Positions 1 to 7,861 are shown, numbered from the stretch's first letter. The stretch: DNA of 44,254 nucleotides from Candidatus Eremiobacterota bacterium (GCA_031082125.1 JAVHLM010000046.1:1-44254), one strand, 5' to 3'. Made by a program: numbers and translations. The notes: generated by a model not told the origin, from the letters alone.

Positions 1-1
1 T

Positions 2-136
2 TTCACCTTCGGCTCCCTCTCAGAAGGCAAGCCCTTCCTGGTCTATGAAAAGGGAGTGAAGATCCCGGGTCAAGAGAATGGGTTATTTCAAAACCAGAAT
101 TTTTCTCATTTGAATCGGGGAATTGAAAAGGTATAA
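2..136 (+). CDS. Possible C-terminal end of a protein cut by the window edge
   Basis: An open frame enters from the left edge and ends at the TAA at 134-136. Its first 25 or so codons use ordinary codons for this genome and include the stretch EGKPFLVYEKGVKIPG. The last part runs through the promoter-like box at 91-137, so it may be chance read-through after a frameshift. No family is recognised. It could equally be non-coding; the upstream sequence would settle it. Confidence 0.3.
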   Translation, partial: FTFGSLSEGKPFLVYEKGVKIPGQENGLFQNQNFSHLNRGIEKV

Positions 137-137
137 T
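91..137 (+). promoter_or_regulatory. Shared-box promoter, copy 1 (upstream of the copper ATPase)
   Basis: Box AAACCAGAATTTTTCTCAT at 91-109 is followed directly by a -35-like TTGAAT (110-115), a 16-nt spacer and TATAAT (132-137). From the end of the box to the -10 is 22 nt, the same as in six other copies in this window. It points at the P1B ATPase with a leader of about 150 nt. That leader holds two tiny frames with ribosome sites (153-179 and 181-237) and an 8-bp inverted repeat at 256-273 just before the putative ribosome site. Confidence 0.65.
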
Positions 138-311
138 GGTAAAAGGAGAGAGATGCCCCATCGCAGGCACGAGGAGTAACTTGAACAAAGAAGAAGTTTC
201 ACAAGAACGACGCCGCTTCGTGAACTGGAGTGAATAAACAGACTTGAGAACCACTTTTTCTCGAGCGAGAAAAGAGAGGGCACCACAATAGCCAAAGACC
301 CGATTTGCGGA

Positions 312-2651
312 ATGACGGTGGACGAAGCGACGGCACTCCACGCTGAACGCGATGGTGAGACGTTCTACTTTTGCTGCGAGCACTGCCGTAAAAAGTTTCT
401 GGCCAAGGCCCCGCCTGCGGACCTTACCAAGATCCCATGCTGCGGAGTCAATGCTGAATCTGCGCCTGTCCACGGTGAGTGCTGCCACGGCAGGCCCGGT
501 GACGAACACTCAGCGGTGACGCCATCCGCTGCCGCTCTCTATTTTTGCCCGATGTGTCCCGGGGTGGAGTCCGACAAGCCCGGCGAGTGCCCCAGGTGCG
601 GCATGGCCCTGGAACCAAAGACTGTGACTGCGGGCATGGGTGACGATGAGAACGCCGAGCTGCGCGCCATGACGAAGCGATTCTGGATCGGCGCCGCGCT
701 GACGTTGCCGGTCTTTGTCCTGGCGATGGCTCATATGATCCCGGCACTTGCCAGGCAGTCCTGGGTGAACAGCCACACCTCACGCTGGATACAATTTGCG
801 CTCACCACACCGGTGGTCTGGTGGGCTGGCTGGCCGTTTTTCCAGCGTGGCTGGCGTTCCCTCGTGACGCGTCATTTGAACATGTTCACGCTGATAGCCA
901 TCGGCGTGGGTGCAGCATTCATCTTCAGCGCCGTGGCGATGCTCATGCCCGGCATATTTCCCCACACGATGCAGCACGAGGGCAAGGTCGCCATCTATTT
1001 TGAGGCCGCGGCAATGATCGTTGTACTGGTGCTCCTCGGCCAGGTGCTCGAACTCCGTGCCCGCAGCCGCACGGGAAGCGCCATCAAAGCGCTGCTGAAC
1101 CTCGCACCGCCCATGGCGCGGCAAGTCGCACCGGGAGGCGATCATGAAGTGCCTCTCGGCCAGGTGAAAGCCGGTGACCTGCTGCGCGTGGTTCCAGGTG
1201 ACAGGGTGCCCGTTGACGGCGCGGTGGTCGAAGGTCACTCCAGCGTGGAAGAGTCCATGATCACCGGTGAACCGCTCCCGGTGGAAAAGACCGTCGGTGA
1301 CAAAGTGACGGGCGGCACCGTCAATGGCCCGGGCAGTTTCGTGATGCGCGCCGAGCGGATTGGCAGCGACACGCTTCTCGGGCAGATCGTGAATATGGTT
1401 GCCGAGGCCCAGCGCAGCCGCGCGCCTATCCAAGGCCTCGCAGACAAGGTCGCGGGCATCTTCGTGCCGGTGGTGCTGGCTGTTTCTTTACTTACCTTCG
1501 TCATCTGGATGTGGCTTGGTCCGGAGCCAAAGCTCGCGCATGCCATCATCAACGCCGTCGCGGTCCTCATCATCGCCTGCCCGTGCGCTCTCGGCCTGGC
1601 TACGCCAATGTCCATCATGGTCGGCGTCGGACGCGGTGCGCAGGCAGGCGTGCTCGTGAAAAACGCCGAGGCGCTGGAACGGCTGGAAAAAGTCACCACG
1701 CTCGTCGTGGACAAGACGGGTACTCTCACGGAGGGCAGACCCAGGCTCATGGATGCTATTCCCGCCATCGGTTTCGACACGAAGGAATTCTTGCGTCTCG
1801 CCGCCTCACTGGAACAGAACAGCGAACACCCGCTCGCCGCTGCAATCGTGCAGGGCGCAAAGGAACAAGGTATCGTTTTAGAGACGGTGAGAGACTTTCG
1901 TTCGGTGACAGGTGGTGGCGTTCTCGGCACCGTTGCTGATCGTGCGGTGATGATCGGCACTCCGGATTTCCTGCGAAATGAAAAGATCACTGGCCTGGAG
2001 CCACATGAAGCCTCGGCGGCGAAACTTCAGGAGGAAGGCAGGACCGCGGTGTTTGTCGCCGTAAATGGCAAGCCGGCTGGAATCCTCGCCGTCGCCGACC
2101 CGGTCAAATCCACCGCACCCGAAGCCATCCGCGAGCTCCACGCTCTCGGGCTGGAGCTCGTCATGCTCACCGGCGACAACCGCCGCACGGCCGCCGCAGT
2201 GGCCCGGCAACTCGGCCTTGAATCCGTGGCAGCGGAGATCGCCCCCGCCGGCAAGGTCGCCCATATCAAAAAGCTGCGCGCTGAAGGGAAACACGTTGCG
2301 ATGGCCGGCGACGGCATCAATGACGCGCCCGCCCTCAGCGAAGCTGAAGTCGGCATTGCCATGGGCACAGGCACCGATGTGGCCATGCAAAGCGCAGGCA
2401 TCACCCTGGTGAGAGGCGACCTCCGCGGCATTGCCAGGGCCATCCGCCTCAGCCGCGCCACCATGCGGAACATCCGGCAGAACCTGTTCTTCGCTTTTCT
2501 CTACAACGCGCTGGGTATTCCTGTGGCGGCGGGGGTGCTTTACCCGTTCTTCGGGCTGCTGCTCAGCCCGGTCATTGCCGGCGCCGCGATGAGCCTGAGC
2601 TCTGTCTCGGTCATCAGCAACGCCTTGCGGCTGCAGAAAGTGAGGTTGTGA
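312..2651 (+). CDS. copA: Copper-translocating P1B-type ATPase with YHS and heavy-metal-binding N-terminal domains
   Basis: Exports monovalent copper (or silver) across the inner membrane by ATP hydrolysis. Counting from the ATG at 312: the rest of a YHS domain (FYFCCEHC near residues 18-25), a heavy-metal-binding domain at 77-102 (CPMCPG and CPRCGM), membrane segments from about 122, the actuator motif MITGEP near 316, the ion-path motif CPC at 423-425, the phosphorylation motif DKTGTLT at 467-473, SEHP, and GDGINDAP near the C-terminus. The conserved start of the YHS domain (DPICGM) lies before this ATG, in frame, with ATA at 288-290 where an ATG would be expected and AGAGAGGG seven bases before it. 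The true start is therefore probably 288. The gene is visibly richer in G and C than its flanks and has CPMCPG rather than the CPMHPE seen elsewhere in the window, which hints at transfer. Copper is the best guess from the CPC motif and context. Confidence 0.93.
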   Translation: MTVDEATALHAERDGETFYFCCEHCRKKFLAKAPPADLTKIPCCGVNAESAPVHGECCHGRPGDEHSAVTPSAAALYFCPMCPGVESDKPGECPRCGMALEPKTVTAGMGDDENAELRAMTKRFWIGAALTLPVFVLAMAHMIPALARQSWVNSHTSRWIQFALTTPVVWWAGWPFFQRGWRSLVTRHLNMFTLIAIGVGAAFIFSAVAMLMPGIFPHTMQHEGKVAIYFEAAAMIVVLVLLGQVLELRARSRTGSAIKALLNLAPPMARQVAPGGDHEVPLGQVKAGDLLRVVPGDRVPVDGAVVEGHSSVEESMITGEPLPVEKTVGDKVTGGTVNGPGSFVMRAERIGSDTLLGQIVNMVAEAQRSRAPIQGLADKVAGIFVPVVLAVSLLTFVIWMWLGPEPKLAHAIINAVAVLIIACPCALGLATPMSIMVGVGRGAQAGVLVKNAEALERLEKVTTLVVDKTGTLTEGRPRLMDAIPAIGFDTKEFLRLAASLEQNSEHPLAAAIVQGAKEQGIVLETVRDFRSVTGGGVLGTVADRAVMIGTPDFLRNEKITGLEPHEASAAKLQEEGRTAVFVAVNGKPAGILAVADPVKSTAPEAIRELHALGLELVMLTGDNRRTAAAVARQLGLESVAAEIAPAGKVAHIKKLRAEGKHVAMAGDGINDAPALSEAEVGIAMGTGTDVAMQSAGITLVRGDLRGIARAIRLSRATMRNIRQNLFFAFLYNALGIPVAAGVLYPFFGLLLSPVIAGAAMSLSSVSVISNALRLQKVRL

Positions 2652-2728
2652 TTCACCGGAAACCCGACATTGGAGGGGGGCGCGATCAATTCAGGCACAC
2701 CGGTGTAAACCGGGCAGGCGCCAAGTTT

Positions 2729-2890
2729 TCATGCCTTGCTCTCATTCCTGCGGACAGGCCCCGAAAAGAGCAGGTATATTTTTGCGCAACCGTAAAGAAA
2801 CAGGATTATGATGATGCAGATACTGAGCAAAAAGGCTCTTATTGCAGGAGAATAAAAGGCGGCATGCTTTTCTCTCTTTTCAGCTCCCAT
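2729..2890 (-). CDS. Small lipoprotein-like or single-pass membrane protein, 53 residues
   Basis: A 53-codon frame, ATG at 2890 and TGA at 2729, unrecognised as a family. It has a charged N-terminus (MGAEKREKHAAF), a hydrophobic run LLSICIIIILFLYGC ending in a lipobox-like LYGC (Cys35), then a short polar tail. A ribosome site AGAGAGG lies nine bases before the ATG. Promoter copy A sits immediately upstream with its -10 at 2910-2915, giving a leader of only about 13 nt. Promoter, ribosome site and start therefore line up as for a real gene. The 20-residue N-terminal stretch before the hydrophobic run is long for a signal peptide, so an inner-membrane anchor is as likely as a lipoprotein. Confidence 0.6.
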   Translation of the reverse strand: MGAEKREKHAAFYSPAIRAFLLSICIIIILFLYGCAKIYLLFSGPVRRNESKA

Positions 2891-2909
2891 GGCGCATCAC
2901 CTCTCTCTT

Positions 2910-2958
2910 ATTATACCCCTGGAGCGCCAAGGTTCATATAAGAAATACTCCAGTCTTC
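2910..2958 (-). promoter_or_regulatory. Shared-box promoter, copy A
   Basis: Read on the minus strand: box AAGACTGGAGTATTTCTTAT, 22 nt, then TATAAT (2915-2910). The 10 bases after the box (ATGAACC...) match copies B and C. It faces the 53-residue gene ending at 2729 and lies just beyond the 3' end of the GH130 gene. Confidence 0.7.
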
Positions 2959-2988
2959 GTGAAAGAAGCGGGGGGGACTCGATCCCGG

Positions 2989-4476
2989 CTACAGCAGCGG
3001 GCTGATCCCACGCGGAATTTCGCTTCGCACCATGCCCTGTATAAGATTCTCCAGTTTCACGGTGGCAATGCCCGAAGAGGTGTCAGAGACGGCGTAGGGA
3101 ATAATCAGCTCGCCATTGTGGATGAGGGCGCCGCAGGTATATACGACATTGGGAACATAGCCTTCCCGCTCATCCTCCCTGGGGAAGATGAGGGGATCTC
3201 TCAGGCGCCCGATTATCTTCGAGGGATCGTCAAGATCGAGGAGCACCACGCCAATGCAATATTTCCTCATGGGCCCCACACCGTGGGTAAGAAGAATCCA
3301 GCCATGCTCTGTCTCAATGGGGGAGCCGCAGTTTCCCACCAGCAGCAGCTCCCAGGTCTCTTCAGGCACTTTCAGAAGCTCTTTTTCATCCCAGAAATGC
3401 AGGTTATCGGACTGCATGATGAAGAGGTTTTCTCCATCCTGCCTTGAGATGATGGTATATTTTCCATTTATCTTCCTGGGAAACAGAGCCATCCCCTTCC
3501 CTATGGCAGCCTTCCCGTTCAGGGTGCACATGCGGAACGAGATGAAGTCTCTCGTTTCAATCAGCATGGGAAGAATGGAATTGCCGTTATAAGCGGTATA
3601 GGTGGCAAAGTAGATAACCTCGCCGTCATCATCGGTGAATTTCACGAATCGGGCGTCTTCAATGCCCTTGCTTTCATCCCTGGAGACAGGGAAAATCACT
3701 CTCTCCGACAGGAGGCTTTCTTCTCGGAAGGTCTCTTCATAGTTTGACTGGGCGATCCATTCGATTATTCTCGCCGTTTCAGTGAACGAGAGGTCCTTTG
3801 AATGCAGGGCCTTTTCCTTTTTTATACATTCCATCAGCTGTCTATAGTGGAACCTTTTTGGGAGCTTGTTAAAAATAGCCTGGCTTGGCTCATTGAGGAC
3901 TCCCATCTCTTTCAGCTTGAGTAAAAAGGTATGCACATCGTAGACCGGGTTGAGCTCCACGCGGGGCATTTCCAGAAAATGGCTCAAAGGATCCATCAGA
4001 ATGTGGTTCTCCCTGTTAATGACCCCGCTGCGAAAAACTATGGAGGAGACATGCCCTTCGCCGATTGCCCTTAAGCTCATGATGAACCGCAATGAGCCGG
4101 AAGGGAGGCCGCTCTGATCAACATGGGGAACAATTGAGGGATTGAAAAGGGCCGTTGACTCCACGGAATATTCATGGGTGAAATACGCGCCGATCAGGAG
4201 CCGGCGCTCAGGTGAAAGCTCATCGGGATTCTCCAGATGGTGCTTTACACGGGTGAAATTGGAAAGGAGAATCTCCCTGATGGCACGGTGGCGGCCGGAG
4301 AATTCCTCGAGCACCTCATCAAGCAGCACCTTGCAGTCAGCTCCAGGCAGTGAGAGGATGCGCCCGATGATCCCCTTTTCCCTTGTGCCGCTCCCCAGGT
4401 TGAGATACTTGGCAATCACACGGCGGGGATCGCAGACGAAGGTCTGCCGGTTTCTCTTTATTTTAATGCTCGTCAT
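2989..4476 (-). CDS. GH130-family glycosidase or mannoside phosphorylase, long form
   Basis: Family GH130 enzymes phosphorolyse or hydrolyse beta-mannosides with a five-bladed propeller. The 495-residue protein shows family features: YSVESTALFNPSIVPH near residue 110, RVIFPVSRDESKGIEDARF around 260-280 with the conserved ED pair, and the late block GNCGSPIETEHGW followed by LLTHGVGPMRKY and a LDLDDPSKIIGR turn. The N-terminal 110 residues are an extra helical region, making it longer than the 300-370 residue short forms such as the one at 11769-12860. No signal peptide is seen, so it is probably cytoplasmic. The ATG at 4476 is preceded by AAGAGG at a rather wide spacing. It stands alone; the nearest upstream gene on its strand is 280 nt away beyond two large inverted repeats. 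Substrate is not readable from sequence. Confidence 0.85.
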   Translation of the reverse strand: MTSIKIKRNRQTFVCDPRRVIAKYLNLGSGTREKGIIGRILSLPGADCKVLLDEVLEEFSGRHRAIREILLSNFTRVKHHLENPDELSPERRLLIGAYFTHEYSVESTALFNPSIVPHVDQSGLPSGSLRFIMSLRAIGEGHVSSIVFRSGVINRENHILMDPLSHFLEMPRVELNPVYDVHTFLLKLKEMGVLNEPSQAIFNKLPKRFHYRQLMECIKKEKALHSKDLSFTETARIIEWIAQSNYEETFREESLLSERVIFPVSRDESKGIEDARFVKFTDDDGEVIYFATYTAYNGNSILPMLIETRDFISFRMCTLNGKAAIGKGMALFPRKINGKYTIISRQDGENLFIMQSDNLHFWDEKELLKVPEETWELLLVGNCGSPIETEHGWILLTHGVGPMRKYCIGVVLLDLDDPSKIIGRLRDPLIFPREDEREGYVPNVVYTCGALIHNGELIIPYAVSDTSSGIATVKLENLIQGMVRSEIPRGISPLL

Positions 4477-4576
4477 ACAATTAATATACCTCTTTCACTG
4501 AAAATATTCCATCTCCCGCTTCTCTGAGGAGCACTGCCGGTGAATTACGCTCCAATTTATTCCCGGGCAAGGAAGA

Positions 4577-4629
4577 GGACCACCTTGTTTCTGACTATGT
4601 TCACCGCATAATCAGAGACAAGATGGTCC
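4577..4629. repeat. Large inverted repeat, 23-bp arms
   Basis: Arms 4577-4599 (begins GGACCACCTTG) and 4607-4629 (ends AAGATGGTCC) pair over 23 bp with three mismatches around a 7-nt loop. Two of the three mismatches become G-U pairs in a minus-strand transcript. No T-run follows on either strand. It could be a small mobile-element remnant, an RNA-stabilising hairpin or a palindromic interspersed repeat. Confidence 0.7.
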
Positions 4630-4700
4630 TGTAAAAAGATTCGCCGGGCGGTATAAAACTCTTGCTTACTTCACAGAAAATTTCTCTTTTCTCTGCACTG

Positions 4701-4740
4701 CACTGTTGGCGACATCCTGAACCGGATGACGCCAACAGTG
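4701..4740. repeat. Inverted repeat downstream of the collagen-like gene
   Basis: CACTGTTGGCG at 4701-4711 pairs with CGCCAACAGTG at 4730-4740, and CATCC with GGATG inside, leaving one A-A mismatch and a 6-nt loop: a 17-bp stem. It begins 18 nt beyond the stop codon of the minus-strand gene ending at 4758. The expected T-run is missing on both strands, so it is either a terminator of a non-standard kind or a 3'-end protecting hairpin. Confidence 0.65.
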
Positions 4741-4757
4741 CCGCCTCACGCTGGCTG

Positions 4758-5186
4758 TTATTTACCGGACGTGCCAGCCGGTCCAGACGCGCCAGCCGGT
4801 CCAGATGCACCAGCCGGTCCGGACGTGCCGGCCGGTCCAGATGCGCCAGCCGGTCCAGACTCACCAGCCGGTCCGGAAGCACCAGTCGTCCCGGACTCAC
4901 CAGCCGGTCCTTGTGGGCCTGGCTGACTCTGAACCCGCACAGGGACAGGGACTACCACAGTAGTATGCGACGGCGCCTCTGCCGGCTTACTTTCGGCCTG
5001 CGGCACCACCACCGTGGTCTGCGACGGCGCCTGTGCCTGCTGACTCGGCATGGGGTTAAATACAAACCAGCCTCCCACCATAACTCCTGCAACCAAGAGC
5101 ACTATCACGATAAGCCAACCCGACATATACCATGCCGAATCGGATTCCCGGCGCTCGGGGTCACCTCGATTCACATTGATCTCCAT
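4758..5186 (-). CDS. Membrane-anchored collagen-like (Gly-X-Y) protein
   Basis: Unrecognised beyond its repeats. From the ATG at 5186 (ribosome site GGGAGG, nine bases before) the 142-residue protein has a charged cytoplasmic N-terminus, one membrane segment (about 25-43, WLIVIVLLVAGVMVGGWFVF), a proline/glutamine stalk with two near-repeats of APSxTTVVVP, and a C-terminal collagen-like tract of about 16 Gly-X-Y triplets built from ASGPAG and ESGPAG hexapeptides. It ends in GTSGK. An upstream TTG at 5207 is possible but has no ribosome site. The collagen tract is short for a stable triple helix by itself. Promoter copy G lies upstream and is divergent from copy H of the DUF3300 gene, so the two may be co-regulated. 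A surface or periplasmic structural role is inferred. Confidence 0.75.
   Translation of the reverse strand: MEINVNRGDPERRESDSAWYMSGWLIVIVLLVAGVMVGGWFVFNPMPSQQAQAPSQTTVVVPQAESKPAEAPSHTTVVVPVPVRVQSQPGPQGPAGESGTTGASGPAGESGPAGASGPAGTSGPAGASGPAGASGPAGTSGK
4762..4915 (-). repeat. 18-bp tandem repeats coding for (A/E)SGPAG
   Basis: About eight imperfect 18-bp units inside the collagen-like gene. Because the unit is GC-rich and lacks stops on both strands, it opens a false mirror frame on the plus strand. Confidence 0.8.
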
Positions 5187-5229
5187 ACTCTTTCGCCTCC
5201 CTTTCAAACGTTATCTTACTTCTTATTTA

Positions 5230-5279
5230 ATCATATACCTTGTCATTGAGAGATACAATAAGAATAACTCTTGACTTTC
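5230..5279 (-). promoter_or_regulatory. Shared-box promoter, copy G
   Basis: Minus strand: AAGTCAAGAGTTATTCTTAT, 22 nt, TATGAT (5235-5230). Upstream of the collagen-like gene, with a leader of about 40 nt. Confidence 0.6.
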
Positions 5280-5331
5280 ATTGAGAAGCACAAGAGCTCA
5301 AAAAGGGCCATTTTGACAAGGGAGGAAAGAA

Positions 5332-5375
5332 TTGGAGTTTTCCTGATGTTAATCAGTCAATAAGTTTGATACTAT
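5332..5375 (+). promoter_or_regulatory. Shared-box promoter, copy H
   Basis: AATTGGAGTTTTCCTGAT ends at 5347, then 22 nt, then TACTAT at 5370-5375. It is the most diverged of the 22-nt group. It faces the DUF3300 gene at 5468 and is back-to-back with copy G. Confidence 0.45.
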
Positions 5376-5467
5376 AAGATCAGAAAGCCCTGGAGATATT
5401 ATCATGGTCTGCCCCGGGGGCAGCAGTCCACTTCGCAGAACAAGTTTAAATGAAAGAGGTGAACATT

Positions 5468-6895
5468 ATGAACAGCAAGTCAGTGATATCAAAAAAATGT
5501 GTGATTATATTATTTGTTATAGTCTTGCTTTTCCTCGCTGCAATTCCCGGGCAAAGAGAGGCTCAGGCCAGACTTCTGTCGATACAGGAGCTCCAGACTG
5601 TTGTCGCTCCCGTGGCGCTCTACCCCGATGATATGCTCTCGAATGTTCTTGTAGCCGCGACCGTGCCTGATGAGGTGGTCCAGGCAGCGAGATATCTGAA
5701 GGGCAATAGCGGGCAGGTGACCAGCATGCCCTCTACCGACTGGGATCCCAGTGTAAAGGCGCTGCTTTATTTTCCTGACGTACTTTACAGGATGAATAAT
5801 GATCTCACATGGACTCAGACTCTTGGATATGCGCTTATCAATCAGCAGCGGGATGTGATGAGTGCCGTCCAGGCATATCGTAATGAGGTTTACAGGGCAG
5901 GCAATCTGAAGACAAACAGCTACCAGAGGATAGTATATGATAATGACGCCGTCGAGATTATGCCAGCGGTGGCAAATCGGTACTATCTGCCACAATACAA
6001 TCCTTCTTCAGTCATCACCTCAGGAAATCCTCTGATAGAGTATCTCTTTGGAGTCCTGGTAGGTGACTGGTGGAATTCCAGAACCACCAACTGGGGAAAT
6101 CAAAATATAGTGGAAGATCCCGCCTCCTTCGGCTATTACAATTACCCGGCGGGAGGTTACTACTCGGGACTCTGGGGTAACGGAGTCTATAATGGTGTTT
6201 ATAATGGCTTTAATACTGGTGTATCTGCACAGGTACCTATGTCAATGCTCAATCCCGCCTACTTCGGGTATTACAATAACCCGAAGGGAGGTTACTACCC
6301 GGGAATCTGGGGAAACTTAGGGTTTGGCGGTATGCATACATGGGCACCTACTCCCAGAGCAAATGGTTTCTATCGCAACGGGATTGTCAATAACTCCGTC
6401 ATTATTAACAATGCAGCGATCCAATTCCATAAATTTCAAAGCCAGAAAGGCAAATTTGCGATTCCTGCAGGAAGCCTGCTCGGCACTATTCAGAGAAATA
6501 ACGGAACTGTCACCCGGCTGGTCGGCACTCTGAAACCCCGGACCAATGGGAAAGGAAACCTTCATCAGCAGATAAACAGCGGAATGATCAAGCAGCAGCT
6601 TAATAACGGAGGGAAGCATCCGCAGAAAAGCATGGGCGGCTCACCCAAGCAGAACAACAAAGGCGGCAGCTCCCACCAGCAGATCAATATGAGTGGAGGC
6701 TCACCCAAGCAGAACAACAATGGCGGAGGCTCTCACCAGCAGATCAATATGAGTGGCGGCTCACCTAAGCAGGGCAACAATGGCGGAGGCTCCCACCAGC
6801 AGAACAATATGAATGGCGGCTCACCCAAGCAGAACAACAATGGCGGAGGCTCACCCAAGCAGAACAACAATGGAGGAAACTCCAAGCATCGTTAA
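5468..6895 (+). CDS. Secreted DUF3300 protein with Gln/Asn/Gly repeat tail
   Basis: DUF3300 is an exported bacterial family of unknown function. The ATG at 5468 has a ribosome site GAAAGAGGTG six bases before it; an earlier ATG at 5450 lacks one. A signal peptide covers about residues 1-34 (hydrophobic VIILFVIVLLFLAAI, cleavage near AQA). The DUF3300 core follows: LQTVVAPVALYPDDMLSNVL, VVQAARYL, DWDPSVKALLYFPDVL and DVMSAVQAYRNEV, about residues 38-165. The middle has two copies of a tyrosine/glycine segment (FGYYNYPAGGYYSGLWGN and FGYYNNPKGGYYPGIWGN). The last 100 residues are repeats of SPKQNNNGG and SHQQINMSGG. The gene ends in a clean terminator. A secreted or surface role fits; no enzymatic motif is seen. 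Confidence 0.85.
   Translation: MNSKSVISKKCVIILFVIVLLFLAAIPGQREAQARLLSIQELQTVVAPVALYPDDMLSNVLVAATVPDEVVQAARYLKGNSGQVTSMPSTDWDPSVKALLYFPDVLYRMNNDLTWTQTLGYALINQQRDVMSAVQAYRNEVYRAGNLKTNSYQRIVYDNDAVEIMPAVANRYYLPQYNPSSVITSGNPLIEYLFGVLVGDWWNSRTTNWGNQNIVEDPASFGYYNYPAGGYYSGLWGNGVYNGVYNGFNTGVSAQVPMSMLNPAYFGYYNNPKGGYYPGIWGNLGFGGMHTWAPTPRANGFYRNGIVNNSVIINNAAIQFHKFQSQKGKFAIPAGSLLGTIQRNNGTVTRLVGTLKPRTNGKGNLHQQINSGMIKQQLNNGGKHPQKSMGGSPKQNNKGGSSHQQINMSGGSPKQNNNGGGSHQQINMSGGSPKQGNNGGGSHQQNNMNGGSPKQNNNGGGSPKQNNNGGNSKHR
6636..6888 (+). repeat. 60-bp tandem repeats in the DUF3300 tail
   Basis: Roughly four 60-bp units (GGCTCACCCAAGCAGAACAA ... CACCAGCAGATCAATATGAG), nearly identical at nucleotide level and therefore young or homogenised, coding for the Q/N/G-rich tail. 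Confidence 0.8.
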
Positions 6896-6942
6896 GCGGG
6901 CCGGTAACATCATTGAAGCCTTCGTAGAAAAATTAAAGATAC

Positions 6943-6976
6943 AAAAAATCAGGGACCTATCGGTCCCTGATTTTTT
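6943..6976. terminator. Bidirectional rho-independent terminator
   Basis: AAAAAATCAGGGACC, a 4-nt loop, then GGTCCCTGATTTTTT: a perfect stem with a T-run on both strands. It lies between the convergent DUF3300 gene and the Asn-rich gene and serves both. Confidence 0.92.
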
Positions 6977-7006
6977 ATACAGGCTTTTCACTCTGCACTG
7001 AAGCTG

Positions 7007-7717
7007 CTACTTCTTCTTATCTTTTTTCTTCTTGTCCTTTTTGTTCTGCTGTTTATCATCATTGTCATGCTGAGCATTCCAGGCATTATTCTGCGAATTA
7101 TTGTTACAGCTTGCGTTGTGCCCGTTGTTATTGTTATTCCAGCTTGCGTTGTGCCCGTTGTTATTGTTATTCCAGTTTGCGTTGTGCCCGTTGTTATTGT
7201 TATTCCAGTTTGCGTTGTGCCCGTTGTTATTGTTATTCCAGTTTGCATTGTGCCCGTTGTTATTGTTATTCCAGTTTGCATTATGCCCGTTGTTATTGTT
7301 ACAGCTTGCGTTGTGCCCGTTGTTATTGTTATTCCAGTTTGTATTATGCCCGTTGTTGTTGTTCCAGTTTGTATTATGCCCGTTGTTATTGTTCCAGTTT
7401 GCGTTGTGCCCGTTATTGGTGCCGTTATTCGTTGTAGTGGTGTTCTGCGTGCCGGCGGGGTTGTTCTGGTGGTGCCCGTTACCGTTGTTCGAGCAGTTGG
7501 TGCCGTTATTCGTCGTCGTGGTATTTGTATTGTTGTGCGTGCCGGCGGGGTTGTTCTGGTAGTGCCCGTTACCGTTGTTCGAGCAGTTGGTGCCGTTATT
7601 CGTCGTCGTGCTGTTTGTGGTGTTCTGCGCTCCCTCCGCCCATGCGCCCTGCATCCCCATCAGGCATGTCACGAAGCAGAAGACGGTGGTGAAGATGATT
7701 ACCAGTAGTCTTTTCAT
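7007..7717 (-). CDS. Secreted Asn/His/Gly-rich repeat protein
   Basis: No recognised family. The 236-residue product has a signal peptide (about 1-27, hydrophobic LLVIIFTTVFCFVTCL, cleavage near AWA), then two units with NGTNCSNNGNGH and QNNPAGT, then about eleven repeats of the type GHNANWNNNNN, and a strongly basic tail (KKDKKKKDKKK). Asparagine makes up close to half of the mature protein. His, Cys and Asn are potential metal ligands, but binding is speculative. The ATG at 7717 has GGAGG eight bases before it. It is convergent with the DUF3300 gene and shares its terminator. The mirror frame on the plus strand (7067-7708) is an artefact of the repeats. Confidence 0.7.
   Translation of the reverse strand: MKRLLVIIFTTVFCFVTCLMGMQGAWAEGAQNTTNSTTTNNGTNCSNNGNGHYQNNPAGTHNNTNTTTTNNGTNCSNNGNGHHQNNPAGTQNTTTTNNGTNNGHNANWNNNNGHNTNWNNNNGHNTNWNNNNNGHNASCNNNNGHNANWNNNNNGHNANWNNNNNGHNANWNNNNNGHNANWNNNNNGHNASWNNNNNGHNASCNNNSQNNAWNAQHDNDDKQQNKKDKKKKDKKK
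7100..7425 (-). repeat. 33-bp tandem repeats coding for GHNANWNNNNN
   Basis: About eleven units of 24-33 bp; shorter units have lost one or more AAC/AAT codons, as expected for slippage. Two units read GHNASC in place of GHNANW. Confidence 0.8.
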
Positions 7718-7773
7718 TCAATAGACCTCCATTGGATATATGTGCTGTCTCTGAGGACTACGAAAAATAAAAG

Positions 7774-7820
7774 ATTTTATTCCAGGTGTCGGGCGTTTTA
7801 CTGGAAAAGGCGGATTCTGG
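7774..7820 (-). promoter_or_regulatory. Weak shared-box-like promoter upstream of the Asn-rich gene
   Basis: Minus strand: CCAGAATCCGCCTTTTCCAGT, then 20 nt, then TAAAAT. It resembles the shared box only in part and the spacing differs by 2, so membership is doubtful. Confidence 0.25.
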
Positions 7821-7823
7821 ACA

Positions 7824-7861
7824 GAAAAAAAAGAGCCGGCTGAAGAAATTCCCTGCCGGCT
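7824..7861 (-). terminator. Rho-independent terminator of the His-rich lipoprotein gene
   Basis: On the minus strand AGCCGGC (7861-7855) pairs with GCCGGCT (7840-7834) across a 14-nt loop and is followed by CTTTTTTTT. It lies about 40 nt past the stop codon at 7900. Confidence 0.85.

Noticed and set aside
153-237. Two tiny frames (8 and 18 codons) with ribosome sites in the copper ATPase leader
   Set aside because: Too short to judge; could be leader peptides or the broken start of an older gene. Kept only as a note in the promoter entry.
2648-2941. 97-codon plus-strand frame after the copper ATPase
   Set aside because: No ribosome site, odd composition, and it lies antisense to the better supported 53-residue gene and its promoter.
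4726-4926. Plus-strand frame with PAGPDAPAGP repeats
   Set aside because: Mirror of the collagen-like repeats, with no upstream ribosome site.
7100-7425. Regular repeats that might look like a CRISPR array
   Set aside because: Units are contiguous, without unique spacers, and are in frame within a gene.
7067-7708. 213-codon plus-strand frame rich in Val/Ile/Cys (VVPVVIVIPVC repeats)
   Set aside because: Mirror image of the Asn-rich repeats; no start signals. The minus frame has signal peptide, ribosome site and terminator.
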